From Sandarakinorhabdus glacialis (GTDB lineage: Bacteria; Pseudomonadota; Alphaproteobacteria; Sphingomonadales; Sphingomonadaceae): DNA of 64,000 nt. The stretch covers positions 186,001-250,000 of the forward strand of contig NZ_BMJM01000004.1 in the NCBI RefSeq assembly GCF_014643455.1. Reading direction: 5' to 3'. Made by a program: the position numbers and the translations under genes. Positions 31,401-40,783 of this stretch are shown here, piece after piece (within the stretch, counting starts at the first letter, position 1; each line of letters begins with the position of its first letter). The notes beneath the pieces are model-generated. The model saw nothing but the letters and a program-made list of their open reading frames with translations, was not told the origin of the DNA and ran no database searches.

Positions 31401-31941
31401 GCGCCGGTTTCCGAGGCGGCACGAGGTCCGTCAACGCGCGCGATGTCGCGGGCGGGCGGACTGCGCCTCATTCGCCCCGATTCGCGGCCGTCGGCACGGC
31501 GATCCCGGAACGGCGGCCGAATCCAGCCCTCGAATCGATCAGTGGCGTCCGTTTCACGGTCTTGAACTGCGGCATGCTGTGTTCTGGCAACGGAAATCAA
31601 CGGCTCTTGGCTGTACTGCAGGCGGACTGCGATGGCAAAACCTGCCCCGGCAGACGCCGCGGGCTTCAACGCCACACGCCTTCGATCAACAGGTTATCGC
31701 CAGGGACGCATCAACGCAGGCCATGGCTGGGTGCCGACCCGTCGGTTCATCGTGCGACGGACCGGTATGGACGCCATTGCCCGATCTCATCACAAATACT
31801 AGGGTACCATCGACCTGCGCAAATAGGATCCGCCAAGGAACCTGCCCGGCGTCAATTGTGAAACCATCCTCGGTCTCATCAATTCGATGCTGCGACGCCC
31901 ACCAGAGGCGATGCCGGGATTTTTGACTGGGGAGAGTCGCG
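31401..31941. other. Non-coding stretch between photolyase and LuxR-type genes
   Basis: A 541-base divergent gap with no recognised gene. Leftward promoters for the photolyase and a rightward promoter for the regulator must lie here. A 92-codon leftward frame at 31397-31675 overlaps the photolyase start as ATGA, but its product is unconvincing. No lux-box-like inverted repeat was noticed. Confidence 0.5.
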
Positions 31942-32715
31942 ATGACCCTATCTGCCGACCTGGCTGCAGTTTCCGTCCACGAACTCGAAGACGTGCGTCC
32001 CGCTGCCGAAGCGCTCGCGGCCATCGCCGACCGACTGGCGGGGCTCCGTGTTGCGGTGTGCGATAATATCGCCTCAAAACACACGATGCTCGATGCCGAG
32101 GGCAATGTCCTCGCCGCCGAAGTCTTCGGCTGGGTTGGCGAGGACGAGCGCTGGTGGGCCGATACGCGGCTTGCGCTGTCGTCGCCGATCCCGCGTGCCT
32201 GCCGGTATGAATCGGAGCCGTTCTGGGTCAATGCGCATGGCTTTTACGCACGGCAGCCGAACCCGTATCTGGCGCAGATCAGCCTCGACCATTTCGAGAA
32301 GCGGGCGCTGACCAAGGCGGCCATCGTCGTGCCGATTCACCTTCCGTTCGGGCAGATCGGAACCGTTACCTTCAATTGCCGCGAGCGGCGGCGCGACGAG
32401 ATGTCGGCGGAATATGCAGCGCATGCCGACCTGCTCGGGATCCTTTCGTATCGGTTCGTTGCCGGCTACACCAAGGCGCACCGGGTTCGCCAATGGCTGC
32501 CGGGTGATTGCCAGTTGACCAAGCGCGAAGTCGAGTGCCTGCGCTGGGCGTCGATCGGCAAGACTGACAAGGAGATCAGCCTGATTCTGTCGCGCAGCCA
32601 TGCGACGGTGCGCTTCCATATCCAGAACGCCGGCGAAAAGCTCGACGCGGTCAATCGCAGCCAGACGATTTTCAAGGCGGCGCAGCTTGGTTACCTGGGG
32701 GCGGTGGCGGCCTGA
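31942..32715 (+). CDS. LuxR-type transcriptional regulator
   Basis: A 257-residue protein. Residues about 15-180 resemble the autoinducer-binding fold (FGWVGEDERWW, SEPFWVNAHGFY), and residues about 191-250 form a LuxR helix-turn-helix (LTKREVECLRWASIGKTDKE, ATVRFHIQNAGEKLDAVNR). No luxI-like synthase is nearby and the canonical Asp-Pro pair of the ligand pocket is not evident, so it may be a solo regulator with a different ligand. GGGGAG precedes the ATG. It may control the divergent photolyase gene, which is only inferred. Confidence 0.85.
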   Translation: MTLSADLAAVSVHELEDVRPAAEALAAIADRLAGLRVAVCDNIASKHTMLDAEGNVLAAEVFGWVGEDERWWADTRLALSSPIPRACRYESEPFWVNAHGFYARQPNPYLAQISLDHFEKRALTKAAIVVPIHLPFGQIGTVTFNCRERRRDEMSAEYAAHADLLGILSYRFVAGYTKAHRVRQWLPGDCQLTKREVECLRWASIGKTDKEISLILSRSHATVRFHIQNAGEKLDAVNRSQTIFKAAQLGYLGAVAA

Positions 32716-32759
32716 GGTCGTTCATTGCGCCGTAACCGGTCGTGCGGCACAGGGTTGTG

Positions 32760-33365
32760 ATGTTGATCAAACAGTCGTTTGCGTATGTCCTCGCCGTGGC
32801 CGGGGCGTTTCTGGCCTCTCAGGCGGGGGCGACGACGCTCGATGACGTGTCGGCGTCGCTGAAGGCCACGACCAGCCTGTCGGCGGATTTTACCCAGACG
32901 GGCGCCGATGGCAAGGTCAGCACCGGGCGGATGATCCTGGCGCGGCCGGGCAGGATCCGGTTTCAGTACGACAAGGCCAAGCTGCTGATCGTCGGCAATG
33001 GCAAGACGCTTACCTTTGTCGACTATGGCGTGAAGCAGGTGTCCCAATGGCCGGTGAAGTCGACGCCGCTGGGGATCTTGCTGTCGTCGGAGCCGGATTT
33101 GTCGGGCGTGGCGCGGATCATCGGCAGCGATGGGGCCGGCGTGGTGGTCGAGGCGCGTGATCCCAAGCGGCCCGAGTTCGGGACGCTGGAAATTGCCTTC
33201 AAGCGCAATGCGGCGGCGCCGGGCGGGCTGACGCTGGCCGGGTGGACGGCGCGCGATGCGCAGGGCGGGCGGAGCCAGGTGCTGCTCAGCGATGCGCGGT
33301 ATAATGCCGATCTGTCGAAGGCGGATTTCGGGTTCAAGGATCCGCGGCGGCCCGTTACGCGGTAG
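32760..33365 (+). CDS. lolA: Outer-membrane lipoprotein carrier protein LolA
   Basis: A 201-residue periplasmic chaperone that carries lipoproteins from the inner to the outer membrane. There is a signal peptide (AYVLAVAGAFLASQAGA), then LSADFTQTGADGKVSTGRM and RPGRIRFQYD, characteristic of the LolA fold. ATG 32760 is used because AGGG precedes it and the upstream frame to 32742 only adds MRHRVV. It lies 44 bases after the LuxR-type gene. Confidence 0.87.
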   Translation: MLIKQSFAYVLAVAGAFLASQAGATTLDDVSASLKATTSLSADFTQTGADGKVSTGRMILARPGRIRFQYDKAKLLIVGNGKTLTFVDYGVKQVSQWPVKSTPLGILLSSEPDLSGVARIIGSDGAGVVVEARDPKRPEFGTLEIAFKRNAAAPGGLTLAGWTARDAQGGRSQVLLSDARYNADLSKADFGFKDPRRPVTR

Positions 33366-33382
33366 TTAGCCAGAAGCAAGCA

Positions 33383-33431
33383 AGGGACCCTCCCCCGACC
33401 CCTCCCTTGAAGAAGGGAGGGGGGAAGGAAG
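33383..33431. repeat. Palindromic repeat, family A copy 1
   Basis: The core hairpin CCCCTCCCTT-GAAG-AAGGGAGGGG at 33399-33422 is preceded by GGGACCCTCCCCCGA and followed by GGAAGGAAG. It lies between the convergent lolA and acyl-CoA dehydrogenase genes. Four similar copies occur in this window. A bidirectional transcription stop or mRNA-end stabiliser is plausible. Confidence 0.8.
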
Positions 33432-33432
33432 A

Positions 33433-34578
33433 TCAATTGGTGCTGCGGAGGAGTTCGCGCGCGGTGATCACCCGCATGATTTCGTTGGTGCCTTCGAGGA
33501 TCTGGTGGACGCGGAGGTCGCGAAAGATGCGTTCGATCGGGAAGTCCATGAGGTAGCCGTAGCCGCCGAATAGCTGGAGGGCGCGGTCGGTGACGGCCAT
33601 GCCGGTATCGGTGGCGAAGCGCTTGGCCATGGCGGCAAAGCGCGTCTTGTCGGGGGCGCCGGCACTGACTTTTGCGGCGGCCTGGTAGAGGAGCGCGCGG
33701 GCGGCGCTGAGTTCGGTGTCCATGTCGGCGAGCTTGAACTGGGTGGCCTGGAAATCGGCGATGGCCTTGCCGAACTGCATGCGCTCGCGGGTGTAGGCGA
33801 TGGCTTCGTCGAGAGCGCGCTGGGCGCCGCCGAGGCTGCAGGCGCCTATGTTGAGGCGGCCGCCGTCGAGGCCGGCCATGGCGATGCTGAACCCCTGCCC
33901 TTCGGTGCCGACGAGGTTTTCGGCGGGGACGCGGACATTGTCGAAATTGACCTGGGCGGTGGGCTGTGAATGCCAGCCGAGCTTGCGTTCGGGGGCGCCG
34001 AAGCTGACGCCGGGCATGTCGCGCTCGATGACCAGGCAGGAGATGCCCTTGGGGCCGTCCTCGCCGGTGCGGACCATGGTAACATAGACTTCGTTGACGC
34101 CGCCGCCCGAGATGAAGGCCTTGGAACCGGAGACGAGATAGTCGTCGCCGTCACGCACGGCACGGGTCTTGAGCGCGGCGGCGTCGCTACCGGAGCCGGG
34201 TTCGGTCAGGCAATAGCTGGCGATGCTGTCCATGGTGACGAGCGACGGCAGGTACTTGGCGCGGACGGGTTCGGCGCCGAATGCGTCGATCATCCAGGCG
34301 GCCATGTTGTGGATCGAGATGAAGGCGCTGGTCGAGGGGCAGCCATAGGCCATGGCTTCCATGATGAGCGCGGCCTCGAGGCGGCCGAGGCCGATGCCGC
34401 CTGACTCCTCGCGGACGTAGATCGAGGCGAAGCCGAGCTCGGCGGCGGCCTTGATGGTGGGGCGGGGGAAGACGTGGTTGGCGTCCCATTCGGCAGCGAA
34501 AGGCGTGATGCGGTCGGCGGTGAAGCGGCGTGCGGCTTCCTGGATGGCGCGCTGGTCTTCGGTCAGTTCGAACTGCAT
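33433..34578 (-). CDS. Acyl-CoA dehydrogenase, isobutyryl-CoA type
   Basis: A 381-residue flavoenzyme that oxidises short branched acyl-CoA, passing electrons to ETF. YCLTEPGSGSDAAALKTRA is the FAD/substrate signature, and the C-terminus has LFGGYGYLMDFPIERIFRD and LEGTNEIMRVI. This ending resembles isobutyryl-CoA dehydrogenases of valine catabolism. ATG 34578 matches the family start MQFELTEDQRAIQE; the frame to 34665 is an extension. No other valine-catabolism gene is adjacent, so the exact substrate is inferred. Confidence 0.85.
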   Translation of the reverse strand: MQFELTEDQRAIQEAARRFTADRITPFAAEWDANHVFPRPTIKAAAELGFASIYVREESGGIGLGRLEAALIMEAMAYGCPSTSAFISIHNMAAWMIDAFGAEPVRAKYLPSLVTMDSIASYCLTEPGSGSDAAALKTRAVRDGDDYLVSGSKAFISGGGVNEVYVTMVRTGEDGPKGISCLVIERDMPGVSFGAPERKLGWHSQPTAQVNFDNVRVPAENLVGTEGQGFSIAMAGLDGGRLNIGACSLGGAQRALDEAIAYTRERMQFGKAIADFQATQFKLADMDTELSAARALLYQAAAKVSAGAPDKTRFAAMAKRFATDTGMAVTDRALQLFGGYGYLMDFPIERIFRDLRVHQILEGTNEIMRVITARELLRSTN

Positions 34579-34674
34579 GGGCTGGTGTCCAATGGCGTGA
34601 TCGAGCGGTGGTAGCGGTTTTGGTCCGCACGACCAAGACTGGCATGATGGCGCGGGTTGGGGCATAGGCTTGCC

Positions 34675-36123
34675 ATGTCAGAACAGCGCACTGCTTCCGA
34701 ACTCGTCGACCAGCTGGTCCTCATCCATGCCGAATCGACCGCCGCGTTGAGGGCCGCGCTCAAATCCTATCTCGACGACGGCCTGGTTCCCGATGCTGCG
34801 GCGCGGGTTCGCGGCGATTGGGCTTACCCGGAATTGCGGCTGTCGTTTGCCGGCGGCGATGGCAACAAGCGGCCGATCCGCGCCTTTGCCCGGCTCAACC
34901 GGCCGGGCAATTATGTGACGACGATCACCCGGCCCGAGCTGTACCGGGCCTATCTGATCGAGCAGATCGAGTTGCTGCAGGCCGATTATGTCATTGAAAT
35001 CACGACCGGCCGGTCGGAAGTCGAGATCCCTTATCCCTATGTGCTCGATGGTGCCGAGGGGCTGCGGCTCGATACGGCGGCGGCGTCGGAGCTGGCGCGG
35101 TGGTTCCCGACGACCGAGCTGGCGCAGATCGGCGACGAACTGGCCGATGGACTGTGGGACGATGCACTGTCGGACGACCGGCCGCTGGCGCTGTTCGATG
35201 GGCCGCGGACGGATTTCTCGCTGGCGCGGTTGAAGCATTACACCGGGACGGCGCCGGAGGATTTCCAGCACTATATCCTGCTGACCAACTATCATCGCTA
35301 TGTCGATGAATTCGTTCGCTGGGGCTGCGGGCAACTCGGCGAGAACGGCTATGAGCGGCTGGCGTGCCCGGGGGGGCTTGATATCTTTGCGGCGGATCCT
35401 TCGCCCGAGCGCGCGGCAGCGGACGTGGCGTGGCGCAAGCACCAGATGCCGGCCTGGCACCTGACGGCGCCGGGGCGGATAGGGATTACGCTGGTCAACA
35501 TCGGCGTCGGGCCGGCGAATGCCAAGACGATCTGCGACCACCTGGCGGTGCTGCGGCCCGAGGCGTGGTTGATGATCGGGCATTGCGGCGGGCTGCGGCC
35601 CTCGCAGGCGATCGGCGATTATGTGCTGGCGCATGCGTATCTGCGTGATGACCATGTGCTCGACGATGTGCTGCCGCCGGAGATCCCGATCCCGGCGCTT
35701 TCGGAGGTGCAGAAGGCGCTCCAGCAGGCGGCGGAATCGGTGACCGGGGCGGCAGGCGAGGCGTTGAAGCCGCGGTTGCGGACGGGGACCGTGGTGACGA
35801 CGGACGACCGGAACTGGGAGCTGCGGTTTTCGCGGTCGGCGCTGCGGTTCAACCAGTCGCGGGCGGTGGCGGTGGATATGGAATCGGCGACGGTGGCGGC
35901 GCAGGGGTATCGGTTTCGGGTGCCGTATGGGACGCTGCTGTGCGTTTCGGACAAGCCGCTGCATGGGGAGATCAAGCTGCCCGGGCAGGCCAACCGCTTC
36001 TATGAAGGTGCTATTTCGGAGCATCTGCATATCGGGATCGAGGCGGTCAAGTTGCTGCGGGATGCGGGGCCCGGGTTGCATTCTCGGAAGCTGCGGGCGT
36101 TTGATGAGCCGCCTTTCAGATAG
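34675..36123 (+). CDS. amn: AMP nucleosidase
   Basis: A 482-residue enzyme that splits AMP into adenine and ribose-5-phosphate. The C-terminal half has the phosphorylase-like fold with MIGHCGGLRPSQAIGDYV and AVAVDMESATVAAQGYRF; the N-terminal domain (YPELRLSF to RPELYRAYL) is specific to Amn. ATG 34675 is used. It is divergent from the acyl-CoA dehydrogenase with a 96-base gap. Confidence 0.93.
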   Translation: MSEQRTASELVDQLVLIHAESTAALRAALKSYLDDGLVPDAAARVRGDWAYPELRLSFAGGDGNKRPIRAFARLNRPGNYVTTITRPELYRAYLIEQIELLQADYVIEITTGRSEVEIPYPYVLDGAEGLRLDTAAASELARWFPTTELAQIGDELADGLWDDALSDDRPLALFDGPRTDFSLARLKHYTGTAPEDFQHYILLTNYHRYVDEFVRWGCGQLGENGYERLACPGGLDIFAADPSPERAAADVAWRKHQMPAWHLTAPGRIGITLVNIGVGPANAKTICDHLAVLRPEAWLMIGHCGGLRPSQAIGDYVLAHAYLRDDHVLDDVLPPEIPIPALSEVQKALQQAAESVTGAAGEALKPRLRTGTVVTTDDRNWELRFSRSALRFNQSRAVAVDMESATVAAQGYRFRVPYGTLLCVSDKPLHGEIKLPGQANRFYEGAISEHLHIGIEAVKLLRDAGPGLHSRKLRAFDEPPFR

Positions 36124-36181
36124 CGTCGATTTGCTCGTGCTGCGTTGCTTCTGCTGCCCTGTCGTCCCCTGCCCGACGGCT

Positions 36182-36210
36182 GGATGCCAGCCTTCGCTGG
36201 CATGACAGGG
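36182..36210. repeat. REP-like hairpin, family C copy 1
   Basis: ATGCCAGC at 36184-36191 pairs with GCTGGCAT at 36196-36203, then GACAGGG. Similar hairpins followed by GATGACA or ATGACG occur at 58241 and 59891. It lies after amn. Confidence 0.6.
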
Positions 36211-36243
36211 TGGGGTTGGGTTGGCTGCTACGTCGGCGGGGGG

Positions 36244-36304
36244 ACACCCCCACCCGGGCCGGCAAGCGCCGTCTCTCGCCTCCCCCCTTAAGGGGGAGGA
36301 CAAG
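36244..36304. repeat. Palindromic repeat, family B copy 1
   Basis: ACACCCCCACCC is followed by a variable GC stretch and the hairpin CCTCCCCC/GGGGGAGG near 36280-36300. Related copies are at 37834, 46396 and 52411. It lies between the convergent amn and M24 peptidase genes. Confidence 0.65.
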
Positions 36305-36313
36305 AAGACGGGG

Positions 36314-37687
36314 TTATTCGCAGCTTGTGGTTGGGTTCATTTGGCGGCCGATGAGGTGGAATTTTGTCTGGCGGCCGTCGATGTATTGTACTGATTTACC
36401 GTCGAAAAAGGCGTCTTCCTCGAGTTTGAAGCCGACTTCCTGGTTGTTCCATTCGGGGACCTTGTGGCTGGCCTGGAGTTCGATCGACCAGGCGGTGTTG
36501 GGGCGCATGACATATTCGCCTTCGAGGCGGGGGGCCTGGTTGTCCCACATGCCGATGGGCGTGCCGGCGGCGTGGCCGTGATAGCCGAGCGGGTGGCTGT
36601 AGATGCTTGGTTCGAGGCCGGCGGCGATGGCCTTGGCGCGGGCGGCGGCGAGGACCTGGTTGCCGGTGGCGCCGACCTTGTAGGATGAGGTGAGGGCGTC
36701 CTGGACGCCGTTGGCAGCCGCAAGCCCGGCCTTCAAACCGGCGGGGGCGTCGGTTTCGCCGGGCTTGAGGACATAGCCCATGTGCTGGGTATCGGTGTTC
36801 AATCTCAGATACTTGATGCCGAAATCGGTCCAGAGCATGTCGCCGGGCTGGATGACCGTGTCGCCGTCGAGGGTGCTTTTGGTGCCGGCGCGGGAGATGC
36901 TGACCGAGGGTTGGAACCAGGTGGCGAGCTTGAGGCCGGCGATGCGTTCGCGGTACCACCAGACGACGTCGGCGGTGGTCGTCTTGCCCGGCGTTATGAC
37001 CTTGGGCGAGAAGCCTTCGGCGATGATGGCGTGGGCGGTGCGGACGATCTGGGGGTAGACCGCCATTTCGGCGGGGGTGCGGGTTTCGAGCCACCCGATG
37101 GCGAGCTTGTCGGCGGGGACGATGCGCGTCTGATATTCGGCGGGGAGCGCGGTGAGGATGCCTTCGCGCTGGCTGGCAGTGAGGCCATCAGAGAAGGCCG
37201 ACATGGCCGAGACGTTGAGGGCTATGCGTTTGGGATTACGCGCCTTTATGATGTCGGCGAGGGCCTTCCACTGGTCGGGCTGCTCCTCGGGATTCCACGC
37301 CGGGTCGAACAGGCCGGACAGGCCGTAGCGGCTGACGGTGAAGCGTTCGACAGCTTTGCCGGCGCCGGGATCGTAGAAGACCAGGATGGTGCGGCGGCGG
37401 GCGCTGAAGCTGGTGCCGTCGAGCATGGTGGCGACGACCGGGTCCTCGAGATATTCGCGGGCGACCATGACCCACATGTCGATCTGGTTTTCGCGCATCA
37501 GCGCCGGGACGATCGTATCAAGGCGTTGTTTAAGCCAGATATTCTCGAGAGCTGCACGATCGCGGAGGGGCATGATGACGGGAAATGCGGGGTCGGCGGG
37601 TTCGGTCTGGCACATTTGGGCGGCGTTTGCGGCGCTTGTCGCGAGAAGAAAAACGGTGAGCATGGTTTTTTGAAGTAGGTTTATCAT
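36314..37687 (-). CDS. Secreted M24-family metallopeptidase
   Basis: A 457-residue protein with a signal peptide (MLTVFLLATSAANAAQ), so it acts in the periplasm or outside. The C-terminal pita-bread domain retains likely metal ligands: D in LWTDFGIKY, D in NTDTQHMGY, H in HPLGYHGHAAG, E in SIELQASH and E in FKLEEDAFF. It would cleave Xaa-Pro or N-terminal bonds; the substrate is unknown. It follows the ast genes on the same strand, separated by a repeat, and could help feed arginine peptides. Confidence 0.85.
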   Translation of the reverse strand: MINLLQKTMLTVFLLATSAANAAQMCQTEPADPAFPVIMPLRDRAALENIWLKQRLDTIVPALMRENQIDMWVMVAREYLEDPVVATMLDGTSFSARRRTILVFYDPGAGKAVERFTVSRYGLSGLFDPAWNPEEQPDQWKALADIIKARNPKRIALNVSAMSAFSDGLTASQREGILTALPAEYQTRIVPADKLAIGWLETRTPAEMAVYPQIVRTAHAIIAEGFSPKVITPGKTTTADVVWWYRERIAGLKLATWFQPSVSISRAGTKSTLDGDTVIQPGDMLWTDFGIKYLRLNTDTQHMGYVLKPGETDAPAGLKAGLAAANGVQDALTSSYKVGATGNQVLAAARAKAIAAGLEPSIYSHPLGYHGHAAGTPIGMWDNQAPRLEGEYVMRPNTAWSIELQASHKVPEWNNQEVGFKLEEDAFFDGKSVQYIDGRQTKFHLIGRQMNPTTSCE

Positions 37688-37833
37688 TTCAGTTGCTTGA
37701 CCCCAACAAGTTCAAAGTAACGCGAATTTGGGTGCGTTTATGAGAGCAAGGTGCCGGTTTGAGGAGGTTAAAGCAAGGGGCTGTGATGTCTAACCTATAT
37801 GGTGTTATTTGTCAAGGGAAGGCGGGATCGTGA

Positions 37834-37890
37834 ACCCCCACCCCGCTCGGCTGGGGCCGAGTCGCCCTCCCCGCAAGGGGGAGCGAGTTA
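37834..37890. repeat. Palindromic repeat, family B copy 2
   Basis: ACCCCCACCCCG, a CTCGGC/GCCGAG hairpin and a CTCCCC-GCAA-GGGGAG hairpin in tandem, ending GAGTTA at about the astB stop. It lies between astB and the M24 gene. Confidence 0.75.
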
Positions 37891-39186
37891 GAGAGGGAGG
37901 GTCAGATGGGTGAGGAGGGCCTTTCTGGAAGCCCAGGCTTGTTCCCAGAGTTGCGGGTTGCCGAGGTCGCCGGGGGCGATTTCCTGGGGCCAATGGCGGG
38001 TGATCAGGGCTTCGAGGGCGTCGGCGCGGGCTTCGGAGAGAAGAAAGCGGGGGTCGATGGTGGCGGGGTCGGCGACGATCCGGAGGCGGAGGCAGGCGGG
38101 GCCGCCGCCGTTGCGCATGGATTCGCGCACTTCGACGAAATGGGCGGACTCTATGGGGGTGTCCTGGGCAAGGAGTCGGTCGATGTAAGCGTTTACGGGG
38201 GCGTTTTGCTGCGATTCACGGGGGAGTATCAGGGCCATTTCGGGGCTGTTCACGGAGACGAGCTGCGAATTGAACAGATAGGAGCCGATGGCGTTGGCGA
38301 GGCTGACCTCGGCGGCGGGAACTTCGATGTAGATTGCGCCGGGCATCAGGCGGGCGATGTCGGCCTTGAGGCGGTCGGGGTCGGCGAAGGCGTGTTCGTG
38401 GGCGAAGATGACGTGCTCGTTGGCGACGGCGACGACGTCGTTGTGAAAGGCACCGGCGTCGATGGCGGCCTGGCTTTGGGCGGCGAAGATCGTGCGGGCG
38501 GGATCGAGGCGGTGGCGGCGGGCGATGGCTTCGCTGGCGCGGCGGTTTTGGCGGGCGGGGAATTTTCCGGGTTGCTCGAAAGCGGCGCCAAGCGCGCCGG
38601 AGGCATCGCCGTAGATGAAGATTTCCAGGCCGGGGCGGCCGTGGGCGGGGGTCAGGCGCATGTGGTTGGCTGCGCCTTCGTCGCCGAAGGTGGCGGGCAG
38701 GGCCGGGTGGATGGTGAAGCTGTCGTGGGCGAAGGCGATGCGCAGCTGGGCTTCGGTGGCGGGGGCTTCGAGGCTGCGGTGGGTCATGCGCGACAGGTTG
38801 GCGACGGAGATGTGGGTGCGGTCGTCGGCTGTGTCGGCGGCGGGGGAAACCGTGGCGGCGTTGGCGGTCCACATCGAGGAGGCGGAACAGGCGTGGGCGA
38901 ACAGGCGCGGGTCGGCGGTGTGGGCGGCGGCGCAGATTTGCGGACCTGTTCCGGTGAAGCCGAGTTGGCGGAGCCAGCGCGTGTCGGGGCGGTCGAGGGG
39001 GAGGAGGAGGCCTTGGGTGAGGCCGAGGGAGAGGGCGAAGCGCATTTTGGCGAGGCCCTGGAGGGCGGCGTCGCGGGGGCGCGAGATGGCGTTTGCGTTC
39101 GAGGCGCTGGCGAGGTTGCCGAAGCTGAGCGCGGCGTAGTTGTGGGTGGGGCCGATGAGGCCGTCGAAGTTGATTTCGCGGATCAT
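37888..39186 (-). CDS. astB: Succinylarginine dihydrolase
   Basis: Second step of the arginine succinyltransferase pathway: N-succinylarginine to N-succinylornithine. The 432-residue protein opens REINFDGLIGPTHNYAALSF and has MRNGGGPACLRLRI, which holds the catalytic cysteine, with ANHMRLTP in the His-containing region. It is downstream of astD, with a palindromic repeat between them. Confidence 0.95.
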   Translation of the reverse strand: MIREINFDGLIGPTHNYAALSFGNLASASNANAISRPRDAALQGLAKMRFALSLGLTQGLLLPLDRPDTRWLRQLGFTGTGPQICAAAHTADPRLFAHACSASSMWTANAATVSPAADTADDRTHISVANLSRMTHRSLEAPATEAQLRIAFAHDSFTIHPALPATFGDEGAANHMRLTPAHGRPGLEIFIYGDASGALGAAFEQPGKFPARQNRRASEAIARRHRLDPARTIFAAQSQAAIDAGAFHNDVVAVANEHVIFAHEHAFADPDRLKADIARLMPGAIYIEVPAAEVSLANAIGSYLFNSQLVSVNSPEMALILPRESQQNAPVNAYIDRLLAQDTPIESAHFVEVRESMRNGGGPACLRLRIVADPATIDPRFLLSEARADALEALITRHWPQEIAPGDLGNPQLWEQAWASRKALLTHLTLPL

Positions 39187-39220
39187 GGGGCTTGGTCCGG
39201 GGCTAGAAGAGAAGGAAGGA

Positions 39221-39269
39221 AGGGACCCGCCCCCGACCCCTCCCTAGAAGGAGGGAGGGGGGAAGGAAG
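39221..39269. repeat. Palindromic repeat, family A copy 2
   Basis: GGGACCCGCCCCCGA, then CCCCTCCCT-AGAAGG-AGGGAGGGG, then GGAAGGAAG. It lies between astD and astB, genes that would be expected to form one operon. Confidence 0.85.
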
Positions 39270-40676
39270 TTAGGGAGTTAGGCCTGTCGGGATCGTTGCG
39301 TCCAGGGTGTTGGCTTCGAGGCTGGCGACGGGCCAGGCGGTGTAGTCGGCGGCGTAATAGGCGCTGGGGCGGTGATTGCCGCTAAGGCCGATGCCGCCGA
39401 AGGGGGCGTTCGAGGCGGCGCCGTTGGTGGGACGGTTCCAGTTGACGATGCCGGCGCGGCTGGCGGACCAGAAACTGTCGTAAAGCGCCTGGTCGCCGCC
39501 GATGAGGGAGGCGGAGAGGCCGAATCGCGTGTTGTTGGCGGCGGCGATGGCGCTGTCCCAATCGGCGACGCGGGTTAGCTGCAGGATCGGCCCAAAAAGC
39601 TCGGAATCGGCGATGCCGGCGACGCCGGTTACGTCGAAGAGGGCGGGGAGGAGGAAGGGGCGGTCGGGGTCGCGGCGGGTAAGCGGACGGATGGTTTTTG
39701 CGCCGCGCGACAGCAGGGCCTCGGCGCCGAGGACGAGGTTGTCGGCGGCGCGGTTAGCGATGACCGGGCCCATGAAGGGCTGGGGGTCGTCGAAGGGCAC
39801 GCCGACGATGATGCGGTCGATGAGGGCGGTGACGCGATCGAGAAGGGCGGCTGCGGCGCCTTCCTTGACGATCAGGCGGCGGGCGCAGGTGCAGCGTTGG
39901 CCCGACGACAGGTAGGCGGATTGGACGATGATGGCGGCGACGGCGTCGAGGGTCTGGGGGTCGGTGTCCCAGACGATGAGGGGATTGTTGCCGCCCATTT
40001 CGAGGGCGAGGATCTTGCCCGGGGTTTCGGCGAACTGGCGCGAGAGGGCGTGGCCGACGGTGGCGGAGCCGGTGAATAGCAGGCCGTCGATGTCGGCGGC
40101 GGCGAGGGCGCGGCCGGTTTCGCCTGCCCCGTGGACGATGTTGAGGACGCCGTCCGGGAGGCCGGCGGCGGTCCAGCAATCGGCCATGAAATCGGCGACG
40201 GCGGGGGTGAGCTCGCTGGGCTTGAAGACGATGGTGTTGCCGGCGAGCAGGGCGGGGACGATGTGGCCGTTGGGGAGATGGGCGGGGAAATTATACGGCC
40301 CGAGGACGGCGAGGACGCCGTGGGGCTTGTGGCGGAGGACCTGGCGGACGCCGGCGACTTCGCCGGTGCGCGAGCCGGCGCGTTCGGCTTGGGCGGTGAT
40401 CGAGATGTCGACCTTGGCGGCGGTGCTGGCGACTTCGGTGCGGGTTTCCCAGAGCGGTTTGCCGGTTTCGCGGGCGATGAGGTTGGCGAAAGCTTCGGCG
40501 CGCTCGGTGACGATCGATTTGTAGGTGCGGGCGATGGTGATGCGGGAGTCGAGGGGGGCTAGCGCCCAGTTGGGGAGGGCTTTGCGGGCGCGGGCGACGG
40601 CGGCGGGGACGTCGCCGGGGGCGCCTTGCCAGATTGTCTCGCCGGTGGCGGGGTTTTGGGATTCAAGGATGGGCAT
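39270..40676 (-). CDS. astD: N-succinylglutamate 5-semialdehyde dehydrogenase
   Basis: A 468-residue aldehyde dehydrogenase of the same pathway, making succinylglutamate with NAD. The active-site segment SSGQRCTCARRLIV includes the catalytic cysteine, and LALEMGGNNPLIVW the catalytic glutamate; VFKPSELTPAV binds NAD. It is flanked on both sides by family A repeats. Confidence 0.95.
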   Translation of the reverse strand: MPILESQNPATGETIWQGAPGDVPAAVARARKALPNWALAPLDSRITIARTYKSIVTERAEAFANLIARETGKPLWETRTEVASTAAKVDISITAQAERAGSRTGEVAGVRQVLRHKPHGVLAVLGPYNFPAHLPNGHIVPALLAGNTIVFKPSELTPAVADFMADCWTAAGLPDGVLNIVHGAGETGRALAAADIDGLLFTGSATVGHALSRQFAETPGKILALEMGGNNPLIVWDTDPQTLDAVAAIIVQSAYLSSGQRCTCARRLIVKEGAAAALLDRVTALIDRIIVGVPFDDPQPFMGPVIANRAADNLVLGAEALLSRGAKTIRPLTRRDPDRPFLLPALFDVTGVAGIADSELFGPILQLTRVADWDSAIAAANNTRFGLSASLIGGDQALYDSFWSASRAGIVNWNRPTNGAASNAPFGGIGLSGNHRPSAYYAADYTAWPVASLEANTLDATIPTGLTP

Positions 40677-40718
40677 TGTTCGGTCTCATTGGGGTTTGGG
40701 AATTAGAAGGAAGAAGGA

Positions 40719-40767
40719 AGGCACCCGCCCCCGACCCCTCCCTAGAAGTAGGGAGGGGGGAAGTAAG
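40719..40767. repeat. Palindromic repeat, family A copy 3
   Basis: AGGCACCCGCCCCCGA, then CCCCTCCCTA-GAAG-TAGGGAGGGG, then GGAAGTAAG. It lies in the gap between astA and astD. Confidence 0.85.
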
Positions 40768-40783
40768 CACCCCTACCGAAAAG

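Noticed and set aside
31397-31675. A 92-codon minus-strand frame ending with an ATGA overlap at the photolyase start
   Set aside because: The overlap is suggestive, but the product has no domain and no clear ribosome site; kept out as a gene.
34678-36303. A 541-codon antisense frame
   Set aside because: It is the opposite strand of amn; the product is repetitive and arginine-rich.
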